From Brachynemurus nebulosus (taxonomy: Eukaryota > Arthropoda > Insecta > Neuroptera > Myrmeleontidae), in contig JAPWDM010000005.1 of the NCBI GenBank assembly GCA_035578155.1, positions 15,591,332 to 15,655,331 of the forward strand: a stretch of 64,000 nt of DNA, in the 5' to 3' direction. This document shows positions 34,827-47,872 of the stretch, in pieces. Made by a program: the position numbers and the translations under genes. A model generated the notes under the pieces. That model made no database searches, had not been told where the DNA came from, and saw nothing but the letters and a program-made list of their open reading frames with translations. Positions within the stretch are counted from its first letter, which is position 1. Each line of letters opens with the position of its first letter.

Positions 34827-37800
34827 ATTGATGAAAGGGACAAAATGCACTTTTTTAAAAACTGAGAAAAATTACAACTAATAACAAAGAAATGTTTATT
34901 ATTGGATTTTATTCCAAGAGTAAGATAACTGAAGTTTCTAATTCTATGGCTGAAAAGAATTAATAGACATATATACAGATGTGCCCTGACTATTTGGACC
35001 CGATTTCGTCGGGTGAGTGATGAAAGAGAGGAGGTAAAGCAACCATACATAACATAGAAAATAATGTCTTACAGAATTGCTTGTACACTTACACTTAAAG
35101 TTAATGTATTTTCCAATTACGTTTATAAATATAACTTAAATTACAAAAGGAAAAGGTTAAAAACCACTTTTATTTAACTTATGGGTGTAGTATGTCTTGC
35201 GAAAAGTATTTTTCTAACCGAAATTAAGCCTTTTTAATTAATTTGCTTTGTAATCTTATACAGCTATACAGAGCGTGTATGGTTGTTACTATAGTTATAA
35301 AATTATGAACAGTTTGAATAGTGAATACAAGTATGAATAACCCCCAACAGCGTACACCAAACATTGTATCTGTGATTACCAATCGGTGGGCCAGCTGTAC
35401 ATATTATCAATAACATATGTATTATCAATAATAAGCTGGAATACTGATTTTGAAGTTAAATCAAATTCTTATTTATTAATTTTTTTATCAAATAATATTA
35501 TTTTTATGAAATGTTCTTGTCTTTCTCATTTTCGTTTTTAGAATATTTGAACAAAGATTATATTTAACATATTTATCATAAGTTTTTTCAGCTTTTGTTA
35601 AATATCTTCAAAAACAGGATAATAAATTGTTTTATTACCCAACCACTTTATACAATTTATTTCTCCGGGGTTTTTTGAAAAATTTTATTACATAGTTTAT
35701 TGATAACATGATGATAACTGTGTTGGCAAGTGTGTTTCCAACGTATGAAGATTATGAAGAAGAAACAGAAATTTTTTTAACTTTTTTAACTTGAAGATAT
35801 TTTTGTGGTTTTTGTTTATTTTGTAAATATGATTTTGATGTGCAAATATTTATTTTAATTCGTTTTCAAACCAAACTTTTTTTTAATATTTAATGGATAT
35901 TAACGTTACTTTATGAAATTGAGTTTATAAAATAATACTTAATATTTTACTATACTGTGTTTTATTAAAGTAAGAATATAAGGAACAGTAAATTAACAAA
36001 TAAGAGCAATCTATTTTTTTTTTTTCAAATTTCTATTCACAACTGTTTGGTGGTCACCGGAATCTAACTGTGGCAACTATATAAATATAAAAAAAGACAA
36101 ACTGCAAAAAAAGGATAGATCAAAGTATAGAGATAAGGTATCGGGTCCTTTTAGTCACGGCAGATCTGTACTTGCTCTATTTGAATTTACTTACATAATT
36201 CAATAGTTTTCAATATTTCGAGTTGATACGACAATCTTTTCAATAACGTAATTCTGAAACAAAAGAATACGACATTATAACATTTTAAATTTATCTTATT
36301 TTGCAAGTAAATGTAGTTGTGTGTTTATCTATTGTTAAATTTTCAAATTTATAGAACTATCCGAGTCGAATATATTCTCTAGAATCCTAGATGAACTGGA
36401 CATCAGACTTGTTTTAGTCTACGAGACTGGATAAATAATAAAATTAAATAGAACGAAAATAAACATATTAAGTTTTATTGTATAAGGAAAAATAAAAAAA
36501 AAAAAAACCTCCTCTTAAACACACAATTTGGTACATCTTTATTTATATTTAATAATCCAATTTTTTCTACATTATTCTGCTTCTTTTAATATACATAAAT
36601 ACTTTTATAATATTTAATAATATAACAGACAAAAAGGCAGACAAACACAACAGTTTGTGAAACGCAAGCAAGCTATTATAAAATTTATCATTATATATAC
36701 ATTTTTTTATAGGCACTAACAAGTTATATATATAATAATATATATGAATCACTGCAAACATTTTCCTATACAACTCATCCCTGTTTTTCAGTATTTATTC
36801 TTCCGTTAACTTAAAATATCCTTTTCAGTGCTATTATCTCGTTCCATCCTCCCCCCTCCCTATGGCTTTCACCGTTGAAGCAAAATGAATGGAACAATTA
36901 AAAGGGAAAGCAATGGAAAATTTTATAATAAACAATTGTCATTTTTTGTGGTGTTCGTTTTTATTTTTTTTGTTTATATAAATGGAAATGAAATTTTCAT
37001 TTTTTTTTGTTGCTGTGAAAAAAATTTTTAATATCGCATTAATTTTTCATTTTTGAAAGTGTGTTTTGTTTTTACCTTCCATTAATTTTATAGGTATTAA
37101 TCCAGTACTAGAAATTATAATTTTACCACCAAAAGAGCAGCATGTTTTGTATAGTTATGACGAAATATTTTGTCATAAAATTAATTATTCCTGTATTGTT
37201 AATATTTGATATTTTCTAAACTGCATGGAAAAAGAATGTAAAAAAAATTACTCAACCAATTCATCATAAAATACACTGGTTCACAAAGATATCCTAACAG
37301 TTTATGTAAAAATATTTCGATGTATTTTATTATAATATGCATACATTTTATAATACCTTTATCGTTAAAAAATTTTTAATTATTAATTTTCTTTGAGAAG
37401 TTAATTATTATTTTATTTATGTGACATGAAAGTTTTTATTAATTTTATTGATTTGATACTTTTGTTAACGAAATTTTTTTTCCTTTATTTAAAAAAAAAA
37501 TAAAAATAAATAAAAAACTCAGAGTAATTTTTAAGTTACTTTTATTGTACAAATATTGTGACGTTTTTGTATTAATTAAGGCTTGAGAAAGAAGTTGTAT
37601 GACCTCAGAATGTATGTTGCAGCTAAAATAAATAAAGCCTTTGCAAAAAAAACTAGTGTTTTTTCCAAAAACTTCCTTATCTAAAAATTTGAGTAAAAGA
37701 ATAGTTTTTTAAAGAAAGCCCTTATTTAAAAATGAACTAAAATATGTATATAAAATAACCTTATCTACGACTATCATGAAATTGCTTGTTTATTGTACAA

Positions 37801-38120
37801 AATACTATCTAAGTAAGCTACCTTTTACGTACAGCAATATATCCAGCTGTACAAAAAATGGCCTTTTACACGCATGTACATGAAAAATACCAATGCCTAC
37901 TACACTTTTATTAATTCTTTTATTATATATTATGTATTATACAGTAATATACATATTATACATATTAGAATCTGTACAAAAATTTTACCTAGCAACTGAA
38001 TGTCTACGTTTGTTTTTAATAAAGTTCAAATACTACATAATTTTAATGTATTGGTATTTGTAGATTTGTACCAAATTTTTATCGTTTATTGTGAATATCA
38101 TGTTAGTCGTAGATAAAGTA
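34827..38120. other. Long AT-rich non-coding stretch
   Basis: About 3.3 kb with no gene, element end or repeat that I can delimit, apart from short A/T runs (for example about 36488-36505) and, near 35905, a weak echo of the acgttactttatg motif. Confidence 0.55.
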
Positions 38121-38246
38121 TAGTACGTAACTCGGTTGTAAGGCATATAACACACTCGCGCAATTACGCACTCGCCGCTGCGCGGCTCTTGCGTAACATT
38201 TTCGCTCGTGTGAAATATGCAGCTTACAACCTCAATCACGTAATAT
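38121..38246. repeat. Imperfect CG-bearing palindrome
   Basis: The left arm tagtacgtaactcggttgta through cacactcgcg is inverted as cgctcgtgtg through cttacaacctcaatcacgta. The loop holds a second palindrome, ccgctgcgcgg. It resembles the hairpins at 31418 and 55368 in style. Confidence 0.7.
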
Positions 38247-38250
38247 ACTA

Positions 38251-38422
38251 TTTGAGTGAAGTTTGAAGCAATGTGCAACATAATTTATCAAATATTGAGG
38301 CGTTATTATTAATTATTTTCGTTATGTGACTAGCAACTTTATTCCTTAGTAAGTACCAAACGTAGTTAAACGCCTCAGGCTTTTATAACTTATGTTGCAC
38401 ATTGCTTCAAGCTTCACTCAAA
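38251..38422. repeat. Inverted repeat with 50-bp arms
   Basis: The block tttgagtgaagtttgaagca through gaggcg (38251-38302) is inverted at 38371-38422 (cgcctcag through gcttcactcaaa) with few mismatches, separated by about 70 bp. Confidence 0.8.
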
Positions 38423-40394
38423 AGTTATTTTATATATTTTAGTTCATTTTAAAATAAAAACATGCTTTAAAAAACTATTTTTTTACTCAAATTTATTTTA
38501 TACATTTTAGTCCGATCACAATTAATTAAAAAAATAATTAAAGAAGTAATTTTTTACCTATATTTTATTAATCCTATTCAAACATAACTATGGAAACTAA
38601 AAACTGCAATGTAAAATCAATGGACAATAGTTGACAGTTCGAATTGTCAAAAAGTTGCACTAAAAATCTAAAAGTTGCTAAGACTAAAAATCAGCAATTC
38701 TAGTTTTAAGGGAATATAGGACAAAACTAATTATACAATGTTGAATTGTCATTAATGTTATACACATACGTAAAATTTGAAACCTCTAGCTCAATTAGAA
38801 GTTGTTTAAATTTGGTTGCAAAATTTGATCTAAACAAACATATTAACATAGCAAGTTAAATAAAAGCTTTTTAAAAAAAGTTACTTTAACTATTGGATGG
38901 CTGTTTTTATTTGCAGCGAGTCTCTATGACTTATGATAGACGTAGCCTGCACGAAATTCTAGTGCAGAAAAAGCGTAGCTAATACAGTTTAGAATCACTT
39001 TCGTTTCGTGGTCACTTCTTGACAGCGCCTCTTAATGATCACAACAAGGTCTTTTGTCGTTGTTATTATGAATTATTTATTTTGTTATAGTGTCGAGACT
39101 TCGGCAGACATAATTTGTGCATTGACACATCAAAACAACAGTGATCCATGTGCTAATTATTAACTTTGGGATAAATAAAGATTTTAAGCTAAAGATACAG
39201 TTTTGTAGTCATTTTAAAGGAAATTATGAGAATAATAAACTGTAATACTTACATAAATTAAATTTCTTTTATTTTATCCTAAGAACTGTGAGAAAATTTG
39301 ACTAGTTACTACGAAACGCATTACAATTTACCTACTTTAAATTATTCCAACTAATTTTTGAATATAACAATTTGTAAGTTTTATTGTGTTACTTAAAATC
39401 GCTCATCAATATTTTCTGGTATAAAAAAAGTCGTCAAGTGCGTGTTTGACACGCATTATTTAGGGCTACTCAGGAATTATGTGTTGTATGTTGTATGAAT
39501 CATTACATGTTGTATGATTAGTAAGAAACCTGCAAAAAATTTTGATAATTATACCATAGCTACAAGTTAAGGATATTATGGAGGTACTTAAAAATGGTGA
39601 CAGTCTTATGAAAATTTGTGCGAATAATGGTTTTTCTAAATTTAATCGACTGTGAAAATTTAAATTAGATTCACTACAGCGTTTAAAAGTTATTGCAGGT
39701 TTAATTTTTGCTCACTTTTAACATGCAGTCTAATTGAGTTTTCAATAGAAACCGAATATAAACCAGCTTTTAATGCTTAGAAAAAATGGTGATAAGGCTC
39801 TTGTTTTTGTTTTAGATGTTAGGAAAAATGCTTATACAACTTTTTTTACCCCCAAATTTACCAAAATAGCCCCTCTAGTAGGTCCGACTCTGGCTTTGTA
39901 TATATCAGTAGAAAGCTCTCTAAAAATGAAGTGTTGTGTCAATTTAAAATTTTTCTTTATCTGCCGCAGTTTTCAAGTAATCTAGCAAAATTGAAATTTT
40001 ACCCTAATTTTGAGGGGTAATTTCACTTCTTAAATGGCGACTGTGTCAGATGAAAAAAATCGGGTCCGTTATTTTGGTCGACCCTACGGGTTGTCCCCAT
40101 TTACTCTTTTCTCGTCTCTTTTGATCCCAATTTTTCATAGAGAAGAAATTATACGATTTTTGTTAATTTTTCAAAAACCACCAATATTTTTAAATTTTTT
40201 TGGATACTGCTGATAAAGTGACCATCTTCGCGTAAATTTTTAATATATTAAAGATTAGGTACTCATAAAATAAATACAAAAAAATACGGTGTGAAGTCTG
40301 AATGCGTACCTATTCATCCTTGTCTACGGTAGCACATTTTTTATTGACATAAATATTAGAAACGCAGGAAAAGAGACCAGGAATCAACATAGAA
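38423..40394. other. Non-coding stretch
   Basis: No gene. A short palindrome gtgcgtgtttgacacgca is near 39437. At 39575-39650 one plus-strand frame reads protein-like for about 27 codons and then stops; no family is recognised. Confidence 0.45.
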
Positions 40395-41115
40395 GTGGAT
40401 TATGGTACGATATATTTTCTGAAAAAAGTGCTTAGGACCAAAGTTATAGAATTCAAAGTGATGCACTTGATGATGACTTTGAAGTTGACCTTGAGGTCAA
40501 TTTCCAAAGTCATTTGAAAATCATTTAATATTTTTCAAAAGGAGTAGCTTACTTTTCACCCCTAAATGGTTCAAAGTATATTCGAACGAATTTCACATGC
40601 AAGATAGAAAATAAGTGATCAAGAAGTAATTTTGAAAAATACTTGCTCAATCGCAATCGGAAAAATAATAGTTAATCATATGTTCAATTGAATTCCTAAT
40701 ATGATAACTATAGAGTAGCAATAAAAATTTTAAAAAATTTTGAAAATTTATAATATAACATAAAGTTAATGTTTAACTTACAATTAGAGTGATATTAAAT
40801 CTTTTCTTAACTTTACTTCTAAAATTACTTACAAAAATGTTTTCTTCTAATTTTTTCTATAAATCAACTTTGAAGATAGATTGAGTCAATACATGAAATT
40901 ACTGCTTATAGGTACAGGATATGGTCAAACTTCGGCAATGGCTAATCATTTTCAACTGACCTTGAAAATCGATTTCAGGGTCACTATCAAGTGCATCGCT
41001 TCAAATTTTACAAATTTCGTACTCAGCCCTTTTTTCAGAAAATATGTCGTTTCAAAAATATCTAGCTATAACTGTTTTCATCTACAGAGGTTGAATGGTG
41101 TTTTCTACCCCTAAA
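40395..41115. mobile_element. Diverged inverted-repeat (foldback-like) element
   Basis: Sequence at 40395-40560 is inverted at about 40930-41110. Matching pieces include atattttctgaaaaaagtgc with its inverse, agtgatgcacttgatgatga against tcactatcaagtgcatcgct, and gaccttgaggtcaattt against its inverse. Arms are about 165-180 bp with many mismatches, so it is old. A target duplication was not found. Confidence 0.65.
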
Positions 41116-41394
41116 AAGCGTATTTAGCCGAAATAAAAAAACACGTATTTAATATTTTTCGCTGTTTAATAAGTATGTTAAGTTTCATTCAAATTGGCAA
41201 GTATTAGTTGGGTAGTGTTATTTGTCAGAATGTTTTGCCGATCTAGTTTTTTCAATATTTCTTTGCTCGTTTTCAGAATTTGTATTTTAATTTCTACGGA
41301 CAAATAACTCATTCTTTTCTTCGATTTGAGTAACTTTTATTTGCTGATGTTGACCATTAATTGATCGAAACATATCAAATATTTTTCAATGATT

Positions 41395-41898
41395 TTTTTA
41401 GCGAATGTCGAAAATTTTGAAAATTTTTTCACCGTTAGTAAGTTAAAGTATTTGAATTCATTAAGTAATTAAATGATGTCCACAAGAACCTTACGGACTA
41501 CCATAAGTTATATGAGATCCCTAGGACCCGTTTTTTACTGTTAGGATAAACTTTTTACTAAAATTATTTTAGATGAATAAAGGTTATGTTGTATGATTTC
41601 CGCCAGGGTTTACTGTTCCCATTATTGTAAAAAATAAACTAACCGACCGATTTTGAAAATTTTTTCACTGTTAGAGAACTAAATTATTTTAGATGGATAC
41701 AACTATGCTGCACAAAGTCCGTTCGGGTTCTTGGGTCCCAAAAATATCAAAACTAATTACCCAGCCGATTTTAAAAAATCTTTTACTCTTAGAAAGCTAA
41801 ACTATTTTAAATAGGTACAGTTCTTAGATGAGATCCGCCAGTCCCTAAAATTTGGAAATTCGCTATGTTATGCAGATGCTGCGACAGGGGTATTTAAT
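41395..41898 (+). repeat. Dispersed copy of the satellite-related repeat
   Basis: About 3.5 diverged monomers related to the array at 1-941 (shared phrase aaccgaccgattttgaaaat). The last 230 bp match 1139-1365 closely and end at the same ggggtattt terminus. There is no array expansion and no (TA)n here. Confidence 0.82.
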
Positions 41899-43024
41899 CT
41901 GACAAACACAAAAATATTGCAGATCCATGGTAACGCGATTTAAAAATGAAATATTATTGATCAAAAAGTGTCAGAGATCACATTGATCCTGAGAAAAATT
42001 TCTCACCATACTTGCCCCACGTTCGATAAATCTGTTTCCAGCCTGTATATGTAACCGTGTATGTATGTAAAGCAGCAAACACTCTCGGAAACCGCGTAAT
42101 GTTATAAAAATTTTCTTTAACTTGCGCCTTTTCGACGTCAGTTGTTGGAAATTTAATGAATTCTTCACGCAACAAAGCAATTTTGTGTGACACTAATTTC
42201 ACTACTTTGCTAGTAGTAGCTTTGAAAACTTCTCCTTAAAAAAAACATTATTTCTGAAGATAATGTACTATTCCTAAAAAAAAGATACATTACTGCTTAG
42301 TTGAAATACTTATTATTTAAAAAACAGCATACCAGTTCGTTTTGTGTTGTATTCGTGGGCGAATTTTTTCCAAAATAAAAATTCCTTTCGCATTCGAAAT
42401 TTTGTGTAAAAATTCAAATCGTCGCAAATATTAAAATGATTTGGATGAAAACATATTGTTTTTTTTTTACATAAACGTTAAGTCATACAAATAGGTTATG
42501 TTATAAGAATCTTTTGACAAAAAAAAAAATAATTTATTTTAAAAAGATTATAAAGGTACGGACACACGACACGCTTTTGGTATAGAAGTTTTTTTTTTAC
42601 AAAAGGACAGAAAAGTTGATTTAAGATACTACCAACAAGGTAATCCTAAATTGTGAGACGCATCCAAAAGATAATACAGAGATAATATTATATTACAACT
42701 CTAAGAAAAAAGTAAACGCAATAAAATTTTACAAGTTGGATTTACACTATAGCAAAAAATGAAATAAATTATTTTCAGTACGAAACTGCCGTCTTGCAGC
42801 AACATTTATAAAAATATTAGTTTTCAATTCAAAATAGAATATGGCAATACAAAATACGATTTAGAAATGTTAAATTATAATCTAAATCAGGTGTTGTGTG
42901 AAATGTCTGACACTATTCTATTCGCCGTGTGTGACACTACTGTGTAAACAACCTCAAATATTTGCTAGAGAAGTCTAGCAACTCGAGTGTATACAACTGT
43001 TCTAGCCTGATCTAGACTGCAAAT
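41899..43024. other. Non-coding stretch
   Basis: Two overlapping minus-strand frames (41971-42202) stay open for about 70 codons; neither resembles a known family. Nothing else is recognised. Confidence 0.45.
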
Positions 43025-43027
43025 TTA

Positions 43028-43478
43028 AGCCGCTGCTACACGATGCTACGAACACCTTCCAACATTCGACGTTGGATGGTTCATAGCATCGTGTAGCCGT
43101 TGTTCGAACCTACGAGTGTCCAATGTCGAGCGTCAAACGTTCGCATTTGGTCGTGTCCCGTTCGATGTCGGTATTTTTGCACCGAGTCAAAGGGGTGCTT
43201 CGAACATTTGAAGGTCAATGTTGGTTCGTTGGTTGGTTCGACTCAGCAGCTGCACGCTCGTTCATGTGAAGAGAGACAACATCAGTGTATAACATTAGAG
43301 ATAACATCAGACAGATAACATCGTCCACTGAGTACCAACACATCATCATTCGTATTGGATCAAACATTCGATTCACCGTGTAGCAGATACATTCGTCGCA
43401 CCAACTATCGAACTTAACTGCCTCAAACGTTCGATCGAATGTTGGAAGGAACGTTCGTAGCATCGTGTAGAACCCGCT
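43028..43478 (+). mobile_element. PIF/Harbinger-type MITE, copy 1 (451 bp)
   Basis: TTA at 43025-43027 and 43479-43481 flanks inverted ends agccgctgctacacg and, inverted, agcgggttctacacg, both continuing into atgctacgaac. The tacacgatgctacgaac/gttcgtagcatcgtgta motif occurs again inside, giving subterminal repeats. The reverse-orientation copy at 50183-50710 has the same ends and the same TTA target. A 3-bp TWA duplication is the PIF/Harbinger hallmark. Frames are open in both orientations in this GC-richer block, but they are not transposase. Confidence 0.88.
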
Positions 43479-43582
43479 TTACTTGAACGTGTAAACCAAC
43501 GGGCCAAACTACTATATGATAGTTAGTATTCCGACTGTAGCAGAAAGGTGACGTAAAATCTCCTCCACTTCGCATCACTATG

Positions 43583-44278
43583 CTGTGTAAGTACAAACTG
43601 TTTGTAGTGGTTTAGGCTTGATGTTTGCTTCTGTGTGAGTATTTACACACACAATTACAAAACACGTATTATCGGACAGAGCAACGTGCAGGTCAAGTAA
43701 CAATGGTCTTACAATACATAACAATCGTAGTGGATTCGATGACCGACACCGACTGACTAAATGCCTTAAGCTGTGACAGACCAACAAATGACTCCAAGCG
43801 AACTAAACTTTTTTGATATTAGTTTGCTTCTAGTGTTCTATAGTGTAAACATTGCACACAATAATGCTAATTTAGATGTCTCGTGTATCCGTAGCTTTAT
43901 GTACATATGTTGTAGGTACCTATCATGTATTATATACTGTGTGATACAAGGGGACAAACTAGATTGGCTTTGCCTCTGTTCCACTTGTAATGAGTTTGTG
44001 ACGTAGTCTGTTTGTGTACATACACACTGTTTGCAGTGTATTAGTTTGGTTTTTTGTAGTAGTATGTGTATACACACATACAATCACATCACACGTATTA
44101 CCAGAGAGAGCTGTTCAACGTGCTCAACTAACAATGGGTATATTGTTAATATAATGGTGTGTTGACTCGACGACGACTACTGACGGACTAATGTCTTAAG
44201 CTGTGACTGGCTTACAAATGACTCCAAGCGAATTTCACTTTTTTTATGTTAGTTGGCTTCTAGTGTTCTATGGTGTGA
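43583..44278. repeat. Two 270-bp direct repeats separated by 160 bp
   Basis: Units at about 43583-43852 and 44013-44278 share gtgtaagtacaaactgtttg against gtgtacatacacactgtttg, then acacgtattatcggacagag, taacaatgg, gccttaagctgtgac, caaatgactccaagcgaa and gcttctagtgttctat. The spacer (about 43853-44012) is unrelated. It could be an old segmental duplication or a small LTR-like pair; no TG...CA ends or coding region were found. Confidence 0.75.
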
Positions 44279-44464
44279 CACTTTCAAAATAGAGTATACT
44301 CACTATATATATAGGTAGCATGTGTAAATTACGTATGTATATTTTGAGTAAAATTCAAAACGTCAAATGTCAAAAACTAATATATTTAAATAGCAATTAA
44401 ATTGAATTTGAATGAATTTAAAAAATATTGTTAAAGTTTGCATTTTTTTGATAGTAATTTACTG

Positions 44465-44530
44465 TTAATATGTAGGTAATATTAAAATCATTTAGGTAAT
44501 TTAATATGTAGGTAATATTAAAATCATTTA
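44465..44530. repeat. 30-bp direct duplication
   Basis: The phrase ttaatatgtaggtaatatta plus ten further bases is repeated exactly with a 36-bp period. Confidence 0.9.
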
Positions 44531-44847
44531 AATATCCATAAACGACACAGTAATAATCATGTACCTAATAGTATAGGCGTCAATTATATTTTTTTTATTT
44601 ATACCTTACTGCTAACAAGAAAGATTAAAAAAAATTTAGCAATTAAGAAAAAAATCTAATTAATTTCTAATTCTATACGTTCGATTATTAAACAATTAGC
44701 AGTTAGGTCCAAAATTAATGTCTTAAATTTTTTATTTTTGTAATTAAGAAAAATATCCCCTTTACTCCAAAAAGTTGGGGAGCTGAGTTCAGCAAACAGA
44801 AATGCAAGTTGGTCACACATTAGAATAGTATTTTTGTGAAACGATAA

Positions 44848-44883
44848 GGCTTACTCAGAGGTTATGGCCTCTGAGTAGCCTAA
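44848..44883. repeat. Short perfect-stem hairpin
   Basis: ggct-tactcagagg and cctctgagta-gcc pair around a small ttatgg loop. Confidence 0.75.
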
Positions 44884-46594
44884 AAAAAAACGGAAAAAGA
44901 GGAAACGTTTAACATTATAACATTGATTATTAATAAATTGTCATCAATATTTTAATATGTACTAAACTTTTATACTGGAAACTTTTAGGTTCAATCACTG
45001 ATTAAATAAAAATCAATTCTTCAAAGTTTTGATATTACCCACTTGGCTCAAGCATTCCCATGAGTCGAACCACTCAAATTAAAAACAAATATTATTAACA
45101 AATTATTTAACATAAATAAAAAAGAAAGAAATGGAGCCATGTCCTACTGACTCAATTTCCTCGATAAATTATTTACAAGACCTCAATTTCCTTAATTTCA
45201 ATTATGATCGTTTTAATAATTATCTGGTTATTGAACTCAGATGACATGAATGTATTATAAATATTTCCGTAAATTTTCTTATTGCCTTTTTCTTATTGAT
45301 TTTTTAACCATCTTCTTTGCGATGGAAACATATTTGAAATAGTTGATTCCAACAGTAATATGTCTTGGCACATTCTAAGTATAGAAAATTTGGGAAGATA
45401 TATTTTCTGTATCAATTTTTTCATTCTTTTTTACATTTCATTTGCTTTATATTTAAAAATAAACGAAAAATCTTTGAAATAAAAAAAAATTTTATTTGCT
45501 GATGGCAGAATTTTTTTTTCTTAATTAAAAAAATGTCAAATTTTTTAAAACTGTGCCTTATTTATTGTTTGTTTTGTCAAAGTTTTTTTTTCTTAAACCA
45601 TTGTTTCCATCCTTTCTTGGTTTATTGTTTAAATGAAAATAAATATTTAAGAAGATTTGGGTGGTACAATCAATATGAAAAGTTTGGGATCACGTTCAAA
45701 AATTTTTAATTTCAAAATACACAAAATTACATGTAGTTAAAAAGTTGAAACTACATAATTTTTGAGAAGTATTACCGATAAATAAAATGTTTTGCTAAAA
45801 ATTGAACAACAAGATTTTAATTTTTGTATTTCTTGGTTAATAAATTACTTTAGTGTTACTGAACAGTCACTGAACCACTTCAGTGTCTGTTTTTCATCTG
45901 TGAAATCTGTGATTTTCGTTGACTATACGACGTACAAATTTTAAATTTTGCACAGAAATAGTGTGACGTGGCCCAATTATGTAGGGTGAATGCGGGAGAA
46001 TTGCCGCACATTTTGAAAACACTTGATAATTCTTTAAGCATGCATTTAATTGATTTGAAATTTAGTACATAGTAAATGTGGTTAATAGTAAATGTAGGTT
46101 AATGTAAAGTAGGAAAAATTTGATTTTAATTTTAAGACTAACATCAGTTGGTAAATATTATAAAAAAAAAACTTGATTAGAGGCAGTCGAATGTGATGCC
46201 AAAAGTAAACTTATGAAAATTTATTTTTGTACATATTTTTGTAAACGTTTTCTCCAAAATATTTTTCACGAGAGTAACCCACCACTTTGTCCATACATAT
46301 TTTTCAAAATTTTCAATAATGTCTACCATCACATTCTGTTTTATATTAAATTCATGTTTAAAAACATAACTATGTAATAGTACGGTACACTAATTCCGCA
46401 AGTACGGTTTACACTTGACTGATTTTTTTATTTAGTTTGATTAAATTTAATTATAATAATTATATAAATATAGAGAAAAAATTGTTATTGCATTTGGTGT
46501 CCTTCAATGGAAATTTTAATTGAAATTTCCTTGCTATTACCAGGCACTAGATCAACTATGCTATGCATCTATGAATATTCTACATGTTAATGAA
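44884..46594. other. AT-rich non-coding stretch
   Basis: No gene. At about 45985 a tagggtgaatgcgggagaat start recalls the termini of the elements at 5243 and 13466, without a matching right end. Confidence 0.5.
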
Positions 46595-46700
46595 ATTATT
46601 CAAACTAAAACGTCCCGCTTCCCTCACCCCGTGTGATTACTTTATTTTGTGTCCGCGAAAAATATTTCTAGGCCACGCCATGTGTTTCGACGAATATCGT
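46595..46700 (+). pseudogene. Possible fragment of mariner-type transposase
   Basis: The frame around 46610-46665 reads LTPCDYFIL, close to the (S)PDLAPCDFFLF motif that contains the third catalytic aspartate of mariner transposases, followed by a basic PRKIF-type stretch where mariners have PKLK. Only about 30 residues can be aligned by eye and no termini are nearby. It could be coincidence. Confidence 0.35.
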
Positions 46701-46982
46701 CCATTTTCCGGGTATGATAGAAAAAGTATTATTATAACCTTTTGTTTATGTCTGCAGTTAAAATCAAAATATTTATTATTTTTATTAATGAAAATGTTTT
46801 TAAAGTGACCTCAGGGAAAATAAATACACACTTGTGTCAATAGAACGCGTTTTACACTTTACAATAAAAATAAGTGCATAATTTAATATCTACTTTGTAC
46901 AGACAAGCACAACATTGACGTCATAATAATGTACGCATATACTATAGAGATATATTTTTGGTTAATGGGAAAATATTGGGTT
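46701..46982. other. AT-rich spacer
   Basis: Nothing specific is recognised. Confidence 0.5.
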
Positions 46983-47872
46983 CAGTAAAATAAAAGGGTA
47001 TCCTCACCGCAGGTGGCCTATATTTCAAAAGTAATATTTTTCAAATATAATAATTCAATAGTTAGTTTTAGGGTTCCGAAGCAAAAATTTCGGAAACCCT
47101 ATAATTTTATGTTTTGCCTGCCTCTCTTATGTCGGTTCGTCCGTCTGTCACACCATAATACATGCTACATCTTTCGGCCTATGAATATGGAATTTTCTAT
47201 GATCATGCTACAAATTTTTAAAATTTATTTTCTTAATTTGTTGAGGCGCTTTTCCGGATTGGAAAGTAGGGATGACAATTTTCCACAATTTTTCATTTTT
47301 AAGCTCCGTTTGCGAAATATCGAGCTTTGAAAATTCGATTTCTTGTAACATCCCCTTCTCTCTCGAGACATTTTTACCATGGGTCCAAGAAATTGAAAAA
47401 AAATATCAATACTAGCAATTGCTAAGAAGATTCAATTGAAATTTATACCGGCTAAGTTGTGTCGGTAGCGTTCAGAGATATAACCAAATTTTCGCCAGTT
47501 ATGTAAAGAAAAATGAAATGGGAGAATGATTTCCAGTAGATTAAATTCTTCAAAAGTTTTGGTCTTAGAAAACATCCCTTAGAAAATGAAAACTAGTTCA
47601 TTTAAAAAAAACGTGGACAGGGCTGGCGAGAGGATGGGGCAATTGCTCAGGGGCCCGGGTCCAAAAAGGGGCCCGCTGTCTCGATTAGCAGGCCGGAGAA
47701 AGTGAGACGACCTTTTTTTGGCTCATCAATTGTATTTTTGGGAAAAAATGTCTGTAAATTTTTTAGTCTGGAAGCCCGTCATTTCTCTCGCCGGCCTTGA
47801 ATATGGAAAATGAAAAAAAATTTCTTTCATAATATAAACCACCTGAGGTGAGGGTATCTTTTTAATATACTG
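46983..47872. mobile_element. 890-bp inverted-repeat element with nested insertion
   Basis: A 42-bp left end beginning cagtaaaataaaagggtatc is inverted at the right end (cagtatattaaaaagatacc) at about 75 percent identity, both running into a caggtgg motif. The interior (from 47069) carries an agggttccgaagc...cggaaaccct hairpin and a gttcgtccgtctgtc tract shared with the repeat at 59898-60600. A 182-bp hAT MITE sits inside at 47618-47799. The flanks (TT and TA) do not give a clear duplication. CAGT termini recall pogo/mariner elements. Confidence 0.72.
47618..47799. mobile_element. 182-bp hAT MITE, nested
   Basis: The ends cagggctggcgagag and, inverted, caaggccggcgagag are typical hAT termini. 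The flanking octamers aacgtgga (47610-47617) and aatatgga (47800-47807) agree at six of eight positions, consistent with an aged 8-bp duplication. It is G+C-rich against the surroundings. The nesting shows that it arrived after the 46983-47872 element. Confidence 0.8.

Noticed and set aside
43100..43463. Open frames conserved between the two MITE copies (43.1-43.5 and 50.2-50.6 kb)
   Set aside because: They lie in both strands of a non-coding MITE, overlap its inverted ends and match no family; conservation reflects common descent of the element.
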